The notes under the pieces were generated by a model. The model was not told the origin of the DNA. It saw nothing but the letters and a program-made list of their open reading frames with translations, and did not search any database. DNA of 64,000 bases from Clostridia bacterium (GTDB lineage: Bacteria > Bacillota > Clostridia > Oscillospirales > Acutalibacteraceae), in the NCBI GenBank assembly GCA_017613735.1, contig JAGADF010000008.1, positions 1-64,000 of the forward strand, in the 5' to 3' direction. Of the stretch, positions 40,340-49,721 are shown piece by piece (within the stretch, counting starts at the first letter, position 1; each line of letters begins with the position of its first letter). Both the position numbers and the translations under genes were made by a program.

Positions 40340-41394
40340 ATTTCTCTCCCCTTTCCGATTTTTCTTATTTCGGCAAGCGGAATCAACACCGCGCCCGTTA
40401 AGGTAAGAGCCGCGAAAACGTAAGGCGAGCTGACCGCTTTATGAACGGTAAGATTAATCGAAAAAACCTGCGAAAGAACGGTTATTATAAGAAAACAGAC
40501 GGTAAGAGAGCGTTTTACGTTCATAAAAGAAAACACGTTCAGCTGTTCGCCCGCTATATAAATAAAAAGCGAGCATTTTATAAGAATCGAGAAAATCCAG
40601 ATTGCCGTAACTACGGCGTCAAGTCTTTCGAAAAACGGAAATTTCGAGATAATCGCGAGCGAATAAAACGGAAAAAGCTGTGTTTCGGCAAACTTTCCCG
40701 ATACGCCGCCGAGGAAAAAGAAAAGCAGTAAAAGACTTATTACAAAAAGCGAAATACAGACGAAAAATCCCTTTTTTATATTGCCTTTCGTCTCGGCTGC
40801 AAGAAAGAGGAACGCCGCCGCTTCGACGGTTCTTCCCGCGGCAAAAAATCCGCTTTTAACGGAATCTGAGATTGGATTAAACAAAATCGGTTCAAGGTTA
40901 TAAAAACTTATTTTGTCGGCTGAAGTATAAAGAATTGCCGCTGTTCCCAGAGCGGTAATGAATAGCAGAATCACGTTTCCCCTTGAAAGAGCTTCTATTC
41001 CGAGATATGAACAGTACACGCAGAGTAAAACCGCGATTACGAAAAAGAGGCTCATATTCTTTTCAGGGTAAATAACGCTTGTAAGAAATATATAAAATCT
41101 TGAAACCGATACGGACGCGGAAAACAGAAAGAGCGCGCAATAAAACAGAGCGGGAACAGACGCTTTATTTTCGGGCAGAACGCTCAAAGGAGTTCCCGAC
41201 GGAAAGCGTTTATAAAACAAATAAGCGGGAATACAAAGAAGGAATATGAAAAGAGCAGCGAAAACTATATCGGGAAGGTTGTTTCCGCTTAAAAGTCCGT
41301 CGCTTAAAATCGGTGAAAAAGTAACGGTGGTGAGCATTCTGCAGATATATAAAAGGCAGAAAAGCTGGCCTGCTCCGATTTTTCTTTTTTGCAT
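40336..41394 (-). CDS. gerB: spore germination permease, GerB family (endospore)
   Basis: The 352-residue protein has about ten membrane helices and belongs to the APC-superfamily GerAB/YndE permeases that recognise the germinant in the spore inner membrane. The start at 41394 is set by GGAG eight bases upstream, two bases after the gerA stop; a longer frame would reach 48 codons into gerA and is rejected. It is tightly coupled to gerA and gerC. Confidence 0.9.
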   Translation of the reverse strand: MQKRKIGAGQLFCLLYICRMLTTVTFSPILSDGLLSGNNLPDIVFAALFIFLLCIPAYLFYKRFPSGTPLSVLPENKASVPALFYCALFLFSASVSVSRFYIFLTSVIYPEKNMSLFFVIAVLLCVYCSYLGIEALSRGNVILLFITALGTAAILYTSADKISFYNLEPILFNPISDSVKSGFFAAGRTVEAAAFLFLAAETKGNIKKGFFVCISLFVISLLLLFFFLGGVSGKFAETQLFPFYSLAIISKFPFFERLDAVVTAIWIFSILIKCSLFIYIAGEQLNVFSFMNVKRSLTVCFLIITVLSQVFSINLTVHKAVSSPYVFAALTLTGAVLIPLAEIRKIGKGREI

Positions 41395-41396
41395 TG

Positions 41397-42902
41397 TCAT
41401 TTCTCCAGTCTGTCGATTTTCAGCACTCTTCTGCCGAGCTTTTTCCAGCCGAGCCTGAAAAGAACGTCGCGGAAAGAACCTATATTTGCGGTAATAAGCG
41501 TAGCCGAAAAAGGAACGTTTTCGCTGTTCAGAGCGCATATATTAATAACGCACGCGCCGAAGAAAAGCATTATGCCGAAAAATCCCGACATACCGCCGAT
41601 TATTATAAAAACAAGGCGAAGTACCGACACGCTTTCATACACGGGCGATACCACGAATGAGCCGATTGCGGTAAGGGCGACGATTATTACCATCGGAGCC
41701 GCAATAATGCCCGCGCTGACCGCCGCCTCGCCTATTACAAGCGCGCCGACGATACTTACTGCGTGCCCGACGGCTTTAGGCATACGAAGTCCCGCCTCGC
41801 GGACGATTTCATACATTATATGGACGGTTAATGCTTCGGCGGTAATTGAAAAAGGCGTTACGTTTTCCTGAACGGCGATTTCGACGAGAAGCGCCTGGGA
41901 GAGCACCTCCTGATGATAAACGCAGACGGCGACGTAAATGCCCGGAAGCATTGCGCTTAAAAAGAAGCAGAGAAGTCTTAAGCACCTTATAAAAAACGAA
42001 TAAAAAGGACGGTGGCAGTAGTCGTCCGACGCCTGAAAATTCTCGGTAAAAAGAAAGGGCAAAAACACGGCGAAAGGACTGCCGTCGGCTATAATACCCA
42101 CCCTGCCCTCGCCGAGCTTTGAGCAAAGAGTGTCGGGTCTTTCGGTTCTTCCGACTGCCGAAAAGAGCGAAAGAAAACCCGAGTCGAGATACGGCGCTAA
42201 ATAATCGGAAGAAAGAACGCTGTCTATTTTAATCTCTTTAAGCTTATTCTTTATGCTTTCAACCGTTTTTTTATCGGCTCTGTCCGAGAGATAGCAGACG
42301 GCGACTCTTGTATTTGAGGTCGAGCCTATTATTATTTCCTCTGTTTTAAGAAAAGGCGTTTTCAGCTTTCTTCGTAAAAGGGCGATATTGTCCGTAAGAG
42401 TTTCCACAAAGCCCTCCATCGTCCCCTTTTCCTGAACCTCGGTATGAGGCTCTTCAAAGCCTCTTTTTTCGAAGCCCTGAACGGAAAATGCAAGAAAGCA
42501 ATTCATCCCGTCGGCAAAAAGGATTGCGCAGCCAGAAAACAGAAAGGGAAAAATATCGTTAAGGTTTTCGCCGCTTTTAAAATCGGAGCCAGAATATGTT
42601 TTCTCGGTTACGGTTTCATAAATACTTCGCTTTGTGAAAAGCGGAGCTTTTATTTCGGTAAGAGGCTTTATTATGCCCTCATTTAGAAGAACGGAATTGC
42701 AAAGCCCGTCGCAGAAAACGAGAGCGGCTTTTTCCGAGCCTATTTCAAGTCTGCGGTATAAAACGTCGCTGCAGCAGTCGAGCTTTTCTTTGACAAATGC
42801 AAGGTTTTCTTCGGTTTTTTCGGAAACGCTCGTAAAATCCCCGTCGCCGTTTTTTACGGGAAAGGTAAGCTGTCTTTCGCTTTTAAGAAACGGATTTTTC
42901 AA
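41397..42902 (-). CDS. gerA: spore germination protein, GerA family
   Basis: The 501-residue A subunit has a large cytosolic N-terminal domain, about 1-265, beginning TEENLAFVKEKLDCCSDVLYR. Four to five C-terminal helices follow; family blocks include EGRVGIIADGSPFAVFLPF and FSITAEALTVHIMYEIVREA (each typical of GerA). I propose a TTG start at 42902, since GGTGA precedes it and the protein then has normal family length; upstream codons of the open frame run into the divergent promoter. It is the first gene of the ger operon. Spore genes cluster here with spoVA and YetF-type genes. Confidence 0.9.
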   Translation of the reverse strand: MKNPFLKSERQLTFPVKNGDGDFTSVSEKTEENLAFVKEKLDCCSDVLYRRLEIGSEKAALVFCDGLCNSVLLNEGIIKPLTEIKAPLFTKRSIYETVTEKTYSGSDFKSGENLNDIFPFLFSGCAILFADGMNCFLAFSVQGFEKRGFEEPHTEVQEKGTMEGFVETLTDNIALLRRKLKTPFLKTEEIIIGSTSNTRVAVCYLSDRADKKTVESIKNKLKEIKIDSVLSSDYLAPYLDSGFLSLFSAVGRTERPDTLCSKLGEGRVGIIADGSPFAVFLPFLFTENFQASDDYCHRPFYSFFIRCLRLLCFFLSAMLPGIYVAVCVYHQEVLSQALLVEIAVQENVTPFSITAEALTVHIMYEIVREAGLRMPKAVGHAVSIVGALVIGEAAVSAGIIAAPMVIIVALTAIGSFVVSPVYESVSVLRLVFIIIGGMSGFFGIMLFFGACVINICALNSENVPFSATLITANIGSFRDVLFRLGWKKLGRRVLKIDRLEK

Positions 42903-42987
42903 ATATATCACCAAAATTGTTTTAACCGCGATTTTATTTAATATTCCTTTTGTTTTTGTCAAGAATAAAAGCCGAAAGGATGTTTTT

Positions 42988-43665
42988 ATGGTAATAAGCT
43001 TAATAAGAAGCATAATTCTTTATACCGCGATAATCGTAACAGTCAGGATTATGGGCAAAAGACAGTTGAGTCAGCTTCAGCCCGTCGAGCTTGTCATTAC
43101 GATAATGATTTCTCAGGTTGCGGTTTTTCCGCTTGAAAACAAAGACACGCCTCTTCTGACCTCGCTTCAGCCTTTCGCGGTGTTCCTGTGTCTTGAGATT
43201 TTTTCGTCGGTAATCAATATGAAAAGCCTTTTTTACAGAACTCTTGTTCAGGGACATTCGGTTATTATTATCAGGAACGGAGTTATAGACCAGAAAATGC
43301 TGAAAAATCTTCGTATGACGGTTGACGACGTGCTTGAAGCGCTGAGAAAAAGAGACATTTTCGATATTGACAAGGTCGCTTTCGCTCTTCTCGAAACGGA
43401 CGGGACGGTTACCGCCCTGTTAAAAAGCGAAAACAAAACCGTAACGGTCAAGGACGAGGGACTGCCCTATGAGGACAGCGTTCTTAAATACGCGGTGATT
43501 TGCGACGGAAAAATAATAAAAAGACAGCTTGAAGAATGTAATCTTAAAAAGAAGGACGTCATCGCCGCGCTAAACAGCAGAAGGCTCGAATTAAAGGACG
43601 TTCTTCTTATGACCGCAGACGGGAACGGTAAAACCGAAATAATTGAAAGGGACAGACAGAATTGA
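42988..43665 (+). CDS. YetF-type DUF421 membrane protein
   Basis: The 225-residue protein has three N-terminal helices with RIMGKRQLSQLQPVELV, the DUF421 hallmark, and a soluble C-terminal domain containing GVIDQKMLKNLRMTVDDV. YetF-like proteins sit in the spore inner membrane in Bacillus relatives and are linked to germination and heat resistance. The ATG at 42988 has AAAGGAT upstream; the longer open frame runs back across the gerA start and is not used. It lies divergent from gerA and overlaps the next gene by four bases. Confidence 0.88.
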   Translation: MVISLIRSIILYTAIIVTVRIMGKRQLSQLQPVELVITIMISQVAVFPLENKDTPLLTSLQPFAVFLCLEIFSSVINMKSLFYRTLVQGHSVIIIRNGVIDQKMLKNLRMTVDDVLEALRKRDIFDIDKVAFALLETDGTVTALLKSENKTVTVKDEGLPYEDSVLKYAVICDGKIIKRQLEECNLKKKDVIAALNSRRLELKDVLLMTADGNGKTEIIERDRQN

Positions 43666-44042
43666 AACGATTTATTTGCGCGCTTATTATCTTTTGTCTT
43701 TTAACCGTTTTTTCGGTTTACTGCGCCGAAAAAAACAAAAACGCGCTCGAAAGCGCGAAAGAGAGAATCGGCGAAATATCATCGCTTTGCGAAAAAGACG
43801 AAAACGAAGCCGCTCTTAAAGAAGCAAAAAAGCTTGAAGAGAACTGGAAAAAGGAACACATTATTCTTAAAATCACCCTTGAACAAAGCTCATTCGGCGA
43901 CGTTGAAAAAGCGGTAATATCAATCCCGCGCCTTATAGAAAGCGGTAAAACCGATAAGGCGAAGGAGCTTTGCGTCGACGCGATTTTTGAAATAGAATAC
44001 CTTCTCGAAGGCGAAAAACTCAGTTTTGAAAATATCTTTTAA
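43662..44042 (+). CDS. small exported helical protein (DUF4363-like)
   Basis: The 126-residue protein has a signal peptide or anchor (MKRFICALIIFCLLTVFSVYC) and an all-helical, charged remainder (ALKEAKKLEENWKKEH). A DUF4363-type gene often follows DUF421 in Clostridia, which fits this position. It starts with TTG overlapping the DUF421 stop. The biochemical role is unknown. Possible partner of the DUF421 protein at the spore or cell membrane. Confidence 0.75.
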   Translation: MKRFICALIIFCLLTVFSVYCAEKNKNALESAKERIGEISSLCEKDENEAALKEAKKLEENWKKEHIILKITLEQSSFGDVEKAVISIPRLIESGKTDKAKELCVDAIFEIEYLLEGEKLSFENIF

Positions 44043-44084
44043 GCGTAAACTGTCTGTGAAAATTGTAAATAATTATATTTACTC

Positions 44085-44113
44085 TTGAATTCTTAATTAA
44101 AATAGTATAAAAT
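44085..44113 (+). promoter_or_regulatory. promoter of the PrsA-like foldase gene
   Basis: TTGAAT (44085-44090), 17 bases, TAAAAT (44108-44113). The leader of about 50 bases contains a small CGGT-ACA-ACCG hairpin. Confidence 0.65.
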
Positions 44114-44170
44114 GGAATAGTTATGTTGGTCGGTACAACCGATAATAAAGAGAAAAGGATGTATCTTTTT

Positions 44171-45871
44171 ATGGACAAAAAGAACAGTGAAAAAACTGCT
44201 GCTGAAATCTACCGTGAAGAACGCAAAAAGAGACTTGAAAAGGCAGCTAAGAAGAATGCGAAAAGCTCGCCCGAACTTTCAAAGTTCCGTAAGGGCGTTG
44301 CCAAGTTCGTTGCCGTTGTTCTTGTCGTAGCTATTATTCTCGGCTGCGTTTACGGCATTCTTAACTTCTTCGGCGTTCCGCAGAAGGTTATCAAGATTTC
44401 TACCATTGACGGCGGCAGCTTAAAAACCGAAAAGGTTAACGTTGCGAAGTTCAACTACTACTATGTTTATACATACAATCAGGTTGTCAACACCGCTTAT
44501 CAGTATGAACAGTCATACGGCACGGGCATGGGTAAAATGTATACCGGCTATGACTACACTCAGGCTCCCGACGTTCAGGAGTACACCATGACAAAGCTCG
44601 ACGGCTTTGAGGACGGTCAGACAGCTTACTGGTCGGATTATATCCGCCAGACCGCTCTTCAGTCTCTTCACGAGATAGAGGCGCTTTATATGGAAGCAGT
44701 CAACGCGGGCTATAAGCTCACCGAAGACCAGCAGAAAGAAATCGACGAGTCCATCGAAAAGGCGCGTTCAACAGCCAAGGAAAACGATTTCTCGCTCAAC
44801 CGTTATCTCATTTATCAGTTCGGCAAGGGCGTTGACGAAAACCTTCTGCGCGAAGTCTTTGAAAAGCAGACGGTTTCTCAGGCTTATCTTTCGGACAAGT
44901 ACGATGAGATTAAGGATTCACAGACCGACAAAAAGATTGAAAACGAATTCAAGAATAACAAGAAGGATTACGGTCTTGTTACCATCCGCGCATTCACGAT
45001 TCCCGCAAACGCCAAAACCGACGAGGATATGACCGACGAAGAGAAGCAGGCGGCTCTTGACCAGGCTCTCGAAGCAGCCAAGAAGAAGGCTGACGCAGCC
45101 GTCAAGACAATAACCGACGAGGAAAGTTTCCTTGCCGCTGCAGAAGCCAACACTGCGGAAGACCAGGCATTCAAGCCCGAATCTAGTCTTCTTGAAGGCA
45201 CAAAGTACGCTTCAATCCAGTCATCTCTGGGCACAAACACAGCCGACTGGGTATATGACAGCGCAAGAAAAGTCGGCGACGTTTCGGTAATCGAAGGCGC
45301 AAATCAGTATGTTATAGCTTATATGGTCAAGCTTCCCTATAAGGACGAAGCAAAACCCGCTAACGTAAGACACATCCTCTTCCAGTTCACAACCGACGAC
45401 CAGGGTAATGTTTCCATGACAGACGAGGAAAAGGCTGAACTCAAGGCTCAGGCAGAAGACGTTCTCAAGGAATTCAAGAAAGACCCGAGCGAAGATAAAT
45501 TCATCGAGCTTGTCAGCCAGTATTCAAAGGATTCGGGTTCGGTTGAAAACGGCGGTCTTTATGAAGATATCAGGTCGGATTCAAGCTATGTCGAAGCATT
45601 CAAGAGCTGGGCAATCGACCCCGACAGAAAAGAGGGCGACGTCGATATAGTTGAAACCGAATACGGTTATCACATTATGTACTTCAAGGGCTATTCCGAG
45701 CATGCCGTCTGGTATTCGGACATCAAGGACGCTCTTGCGCAGAATGACTACAACACCTATTATGACGACCTTATTGCAAAGCATCCCGCAAAGGACAGCG
45801 AAAAGGTGGTTGACTGGAGCGTTAAGAACATCTGCAAACACATAAACGACTATCTTATCAGCCACAACTGA
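44171..45871 (+). CDS. membrane-anchored peptidyl-prolyl isomerase (PrsA/SurA-like foldase)
   Basis: The 566-residue protein has a charged cytosolic N terminus (about 1-50), one membrane helix (52-72) and a long extracytoplasmic part. A SurA-N-like chaperone segment is followed by a parvulin domain at about 395-510, with PANVRHILFQF, GSVENGGLYEDI and VETEYGYHIMYF, all core parvulin blocks. It helps exported proteins fold at the outer face of the membrane. It is anchored by a transmembrane helix, unlike lipoprotein PrsA. The ATG at 44171 is used because AAAGGA lies upstream; earlier ATGs lack good sites. It ends at a strong terminator shared with the M16 gene. Confidence 0.86.
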   Translation: MDKKNSEKTAAEIYREERKKRLEKAAKKNAKSSPELSKFRKGVAKFVAVVLVVAIILGCVYGILNFFGVPQKVIKISTIDGGSLKTEKVNVAKFNYYYVYTYNQVVNTAYQYEQSYGTGMGKMYTGYDYTQAPDVQEYTMTKLDGFEDGQTAYWSDYIRQTALQSLHEIEALYMEAVNAGYKLTEDQQKEIDESIEKARSTAKENDFSLNRYLIYQFGKGVDENLLREVFEKQTVSQAYLSDKYDEIKDSQTDKKIENEFKNNKKDYGLVTIRAFTIPANAKTDEDMTDEEKQAALDQALEAAKKKADAAVKTITDEESFLAAAEANTAEDQAFKPESSLLEGTKYASIQSSLGTNTADWVYDSARKVGDVSVIEGANQYVIAYMVKLPYKDEAKPANVRHILFQFTTDDQGNVSMTDEEKAELKAQAEDVLKEFKKDPSEDKFIELVSQYSKDSGSVENGGLYEDIRSDSSYVEAFKSWAIDPDRKEGDVDIVETEYGYHIMYFKGYSEHAVWYSDIKDALAQNDYNTYYDDLIAKHPAKDSEKVVDWSVKNICKHINDYLISHN

Positions 45872-45886
45872 TAAGACGCTAAAAAA

Positions 45887-45915
45887 AGAGGTTAAGGCGA
45901 AATGCCTTAACCTCT
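45887..45915. terminator. bidirectional intrinsic terminator
   Basis: AGAGGTTAAGGC (45887-45898) and GCCTTAACCTCT (45904-45915) form a perfect 12-bp stem with A/T runs on both sides. It serves the foldase gene (+) and the M16 protease gene (-). Confidence 0.92.
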
Positions 45916-45930
45916 TTTCTTTTTTGTTTT

Positions 45931-48825
45931 TTATAACAGAGGCGAAACCTCGTCAAAGATATTTTCGCTTTCTCTTATCATCTGCTCGTTGCCTATGACG
46001 GTGTATTTAGAATTATCAAGCCACTGTCTGAATAAAGGCGCGAGCTTTTTCAAATCCTCAAGAGAGGTATTTATAAGCTGTTCACGGTTCTTCTCGCTAA
46101 GCTCGGGAAGAACACCGCAAAGCTCGTTAAAAATCTCAAGAATACCCTTTGTATAAGGCATTTTAGGTCTTTCGAGCTTACTCATGGCGCCGATTACGAA
46201 CTGCCTTACCTGACGTTCATCTATATCGAGCTTTTCGATATAATCGGCTATTGTTTTATAGTAGTCAAGCGTTTCCTTAAGCTTCGGATCACGGTAGGAA
46301 ACAATACAGACCTCGCCCGTATAGTCGATATACGAGAAACAGCCGTAGGCGCCGCCGAGAACCCTTATTCCGTGCCAGAGGTAATCGGTATTAAGGAACT
46401 GATTGAGAACAAGCAGGTTGCCTCTGTAATTCTTTTCTTCTTCGGGCAAAAGTCCGCAAACCGCGTTGTACTGAATCTGACCGGGAGAAGAAAGCGCGAC
46501 GTTTTTCCGCTCGGAAAGATTTGGCAAAGCAAAGAATTCGCAGTCGCCGTCATTTTTAAGAAGAGCCGAGAAATCGCCCGCGTATTTTTTCGCGTCTTCA
46601 AGGAATTCCTCTTCGCCGACATACGCAAACTTCCACAGCCTTCTGTTAAGCAGCTTTTCCCTTATGGAATTCATCATTTCAATAAGCTTCTGCTTCCTGT
46701 TATCAAAATCGGAAAGAAGTTCGCAAAGGAATTTATAGAAGCCGTAGCCTATAAGCTCATCCTCAAGCGCGTAAGCCTCGGAATAAGCCGAAAGTCCGAG
46801 CCGTCTTGCATAGGACTGGGAGGATTCGGTAAGCTCGCGTATATATGAAGACTTAAGCTGTAAAAGAAGGTCGCGAATCCTTGAGGTATCCGAAAAATCG
46901 GTGTTTTCAAGTATCTCGCGGTTAATGTCGAATACCCTGTCCTTATTCTCATAAAGAAAACGCGTATGCCAGTCGAGATAAGCAACGACAGGTTTATTGA
47001 AAAGACCGCCGTCGCTTATGTGAAGAGTATGGGAAATACCGCCGGTATAGCTGTCAATCAAATCGGACAGAGTTGCATAATCATATTTCGCGGTGTCCAT
47101 AGCGCCGAAAATCTCGGTAAAAATCCTGTAGTATTTTCTCTCCTCGGCGGTAAGGCATCTCAAATCAAAAAGGAAATCGAAATAAGCTATGCTGTTTGTC
47201 GACTGTTTCTGAAAAATCAGCGTTCCGCCGTCAAATTCAACCGTTTCGGAGCGTTTTACGTCAACCTTTGAGGACAAGTCCCCTCTTTCGAGAATCGGGA
47301 TTTTTTCCTGCATCGGTTTCGTATCTTCGGACTGTCTGTAGTTGTCAAGAAGCTCTAAGTCGGCTTTGAGTTCTTCAAAGGAATAGTTTTCCGAATTCTT
47401 TTTGCATTTTTCATTGAGAAGCGAATCGACCTTTTCGGAATAATGGGAATCGGGTCTGAGAGTTATAAATGAACAGTGCTCGTTTTTAAGGAAATACTCC
47501 CTGAGGAACTGTTCGAAATAATCGGTCTCAACCTTCTTCTTAAGCTCGTCAATCGCGTCAAAGAATTCAAGCATAAGAAGCTTGTCATCCTCGTCATAAA
47601 GGAACTTCGGGAGCATCTGGAAACCGTATTCAATGCCCTTGGGCAGCCAGCCGTCGGCATTCTCCCTCTCCTGAAATTCGAGCATGCGAAGGGCTGAACG
47701 AAGCTTCTCCTTATCAATGCCGTTTTCGGCGAGATTTTTAATTACGGAAAGGACGGTATTCTTAAACTCTTCGCCGTCATTTTCGCTGCAGCGAGCCGCG
47801 GTGAAATTAAACATGGGAAGCTTTGTGCCCTCGTCAACGTAGGAATAAAAGTCCTCGCCTATTCCCTTTTTCTGAAGCTCGTTTTTAATCAACGCGCCCT
47901 GAGAGGACGAAAGAATCCTTTCAAGTATTCTTAACGTGAGCGAAAAGAGCGGAGAATGGGAGTGATGAAGAGCGAAATTAAGGGCAAAATACCAGCCGTT
48001 TTCCATATCCGTTTCGTCGGCGGGATAATCGAGAGTAAGTTCCTTTTTACTGTTCTGAGAAGGCATTTCGCCGACGGAATACCTTTCGGTTTTCGGGTAT
48101 TTATTAAGATAGTTTTCGGAAATATACCCAAGCATTTCGTCAAAGTCAATTTTGCCGTAAAGAAAGATTATAGAATTTGACGCGGTGTAATGGCGAAGAT
48201 AAAAATCGCGAAGAGCGTCAAAGGTAAGGTCGGCTATTGCGAGCGGGTCGCCGCCCGACTCGTGCTCATAGGGCGTATTTTCGTAAAGAGTGCCGTATAC
48301 CGCGCGCTCAAGATAATAATCCGGAGACGAGGACGCGCCGCGCATTTCGTTGAAAACAACGCCGTTAAAAGCCGTTGCCTCGCGCTTTTCTTCGTCTAAA
48401 AGATAGTGCTTGCCCTCCTGAAGAAAAATCTCCTTTTTATTCGGCAGAAGAGGATTGAAAACCGCGTCAAGGTAGACGTCGGCAAGGTTTCTGAAATCCT
48501 TTTCATTTGTGCTCGCGACGGGGTAAACCGTAAAATCGCTCGCGGTCATGGCATTAAGGAACGAATACATAGAGCCCTTCATAAGCTGAACGAACGGGTC
48601 CTTGAGCGGATATTTTTCACTGCCGCAGAGAACGGAATGCTCGATAATATGAGCCATTCCCGTACTGTTTTCGGACGGCGTTGAAAAGGCTATGGAAATA
48701 GCACGGTTGTCGTCGTCAACGGGCAATACGACAACTCTTGCGCCCGTTTTGTCGTGAACATAGACAGCCGCCTCGCACTTTAAATCCCTTATATATCTTT
48801 TTTCGTTTAAGGTATAACCCTGCAT
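45931..48825 (-). CDS. M16C zinc metalloprotease (PreP/CYM1-like)
   Basis: The 964-residue protease has the inverted zinc motif HIIEH at 59-63 and a distal glutamate in the EIFLQEGKH region. The four-domain clam-shell layout of presequence-protease-type M16C peptidases follows, including a full C-terminal half (FLNTDYLWHGIRVLGGAYG). These enzymes degrade unstructured peptides in a closed chamber. There is no signal peptide, so it is cytosolic, and probably clears peptides or helps amino acid salvage. GGAGG precedes the ATG. It is monocistronic with its own promoter. Confidence 0.9.
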   Translation of the reverse strand: MQGYTLNEKRYIRDLKCEAAVYVHDKTGARVVVLPVDDDNRAISIAFSTPSENSTGMAHIIEHSVLCGSEKYPLKDPFVQLMKGSMYSFLNAMTASDFTVYPVASTNEKDFRNLADVYLDAVFNPLLPNKKEIFLQEGKHYLLDEEKREATAFNGVVFNEMRGASSSPDYYLERAVYGTLYENTPYEHESGGDPLAIADLTFDALRDFYLRHYTASNSIIFLYGKIDFDEMLGYISENYLNKYPKTERYSVGEMPSQNSKKELTLDYPADETDMENGWYFALNFALHHSHSPLFSLTLRILERILSSSQGALIKNELQKKGIGEDFYSYVDEGTKLPMFNFTAARCSENDGEEFKNTVLSVIKNLAENGIDKEKLRSALRMLEFQERENADGWLPKGIEYGFQMLPKFLYDEDDKLLMLEFFDAIDELKKKVETDYFEQFLREYFLKNEHCSFITLRPDSHYSEKVDSLLNEKCKKNSENYSFEELKADLELLDNYRQSEDTKPMQEKIPILERGDLSSKVDVKRSETVEFDGGTLIFQKQSTNSIAYFDFLFDLRCLTAEERKYYRIFTEIFGAMDTAKYDYATLSDLIDSYTGGISHTLHISDGGLFNKPVVAYLDWHTRFLYENKDRVFDINREILENTDFSDTSRIRDLLLQLKSSYIRELTESSQSYARRLGLSAYSEAYALEDELIGYGFYKFLCELLSDFDNRKQKLIEMMNSIREKLLNRRLWKFAYVGEEEFLEDAKKYAGDFSALLKNDGDCEFFALPNLSERKNVALSSPGQIQYNAVCGLLPEEEKNYRGNLLVLNQFLNTDYLWHGIRVLGGAYGCFSYIDYTGEVCIVSYRDPKLKETLDYYKTIADYIEKLDIDERQVRQFVIGAMSKLERPKMPYTKGILEIFNELCGVLPELSEKNREQLINTSLEDLKKLAPLFRQWLDNSKYTVIGNEQMIRESENIFDEVSPLL

Positions 48826-48856
48826 AATTTTTCCTCCAACAGAAATCTACTTTTAT

Positions 48857-48884
48857 ATTTTACCATATCGGAAAAAAATATCAA
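48857..48884 (-). promoter_or_regulatory. promoter of the M16C protease gene
   Basis: Minus-strand TTGATA (48884-48879), 16 bases, TAAAAT (48862-48857), with TG before the -10. Confidence 0.65.
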
Positions 48885-48889
48885 TAAAA

Positions 48890-48911
48890 AAGTGCCGTTT
48901 TAACGGCACTT
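48890..48911 (-). terminator. intrinsic terminator after proC
   Basis: AAGTGCCGTT (48890-48899) and AACGGCACTT (48902-48911) pair, followed on the minus strand by TTTTTATTG. Confidence 0.88.
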
Positions 48912-48921
48912 TTAAAAAGTT

Positions 48922-49719
48922 TTACATTCTTTTATCTTTGTCATAGGACGCTTTCATAGCCTTTATTACCGTGTCGACAAAACCGTCGCCGCGAAGCGAG
49001 TTGATTCCCTCGATTGTCGTCCCGCCGGGCGAACAAACGCGGCGTATGAGTTCATCCGCGTCGGCACCCTCTTTCAGAAGCATTTTCGCGCTGCCGAGAA
49101 CCGTCTGAGAAGCGACTTTAAGGGCAAGCTCTTCCGGCAGACCGTATTTTTTCGCGCCCTCGGCAAGAGCGGAGATAAACAGAAAGCTGTATGCCGGAGC
49201 GCAGCCGCCGACAACGGAGAAGATTGAAAAATACTCTTCTTCAAGGCAGATACAGCTGCCGAATGAATTAAGCAGCTTTTCAACCGTATTTTTATGTTCC
49301 GAAGTAACCTTTTCATTAGGGCAGTACGCGCTTATCGCTTCAAAAACCTCGGCGTTGAGATTGGGCATAACGCGAACCACGGGAAGCGAAAAGCCGAACA
49401 AATCCGTAATATACTCAACGGTCTTGCCCGCCGCTATTGAAATGACAAGCGGCTTTTTAACGCTCACCTGCTCTCTTATTTCGGGAATGAGAACGGGAAA
49501 GATATTTGGCTTGACCGCAAGCACCAGAACATCGCTTTCGTCAATAAGAGCAGAAAGGGTATCTGCCTTGCAAATACCCAGACTGTTTTTAAGCGAATCG
49601 GATTTTGTTTCGTCAACGTCAAAGACAGAAATCTCAGACGGCGAAAAGCTTTCAGACGTAACTGCGCCGCGAATTATGGCAGAAGCCATATTTCCGCCGC
49701 CGATAAAACCGATTTTCAT
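48922..49719 (-). CDS. proC: pyrroline-5-carboxylate reductase
   Basis: ProC reduces pyrroline-5-carboxylate to proline with NAD(P)H in the cytosol. The 265-residue protein has the Rossmann motif FIGGGNMASAII at 4-15, AVKPNIFPVLI, VRVMPNLNAEV, and the C-terminal dimer and active-site signature GGTTIEGINSLRG. The ATG at 49719 has GAGGAAAA upstream; an earlier in-frame start lies inside mscL. Only two bases separate it from mscL, so the two are co-transcribed. Proline as a compatible solute would fit with an osmotic-release channel. Confidence 0.93.
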   Translation of the reverse strand: MKIGFIGGGNMASAIIRGAVTSESFSPSEISVFDVDETKSDSLKNSLGICKADTLSALIDESDVLVLAVKPNIFPVLIPEIREQVSVKKPLVISIAAGKTVEYITDLFGFSLPVVRVMPNLNAEVFEAISAYCPNEKVTSEHKNTVEKLLNSFGSCICLEEEYFSIFSVVGGCAPAYSFLFISALAEGAKKYGLPEELALKVASQTVLGSAKMLLKEGADADELIRRVCSPGGTTIEGINSLRGDGFVDTVIKAMKASYDKDKRM

Positions 49720-49721
49720 AA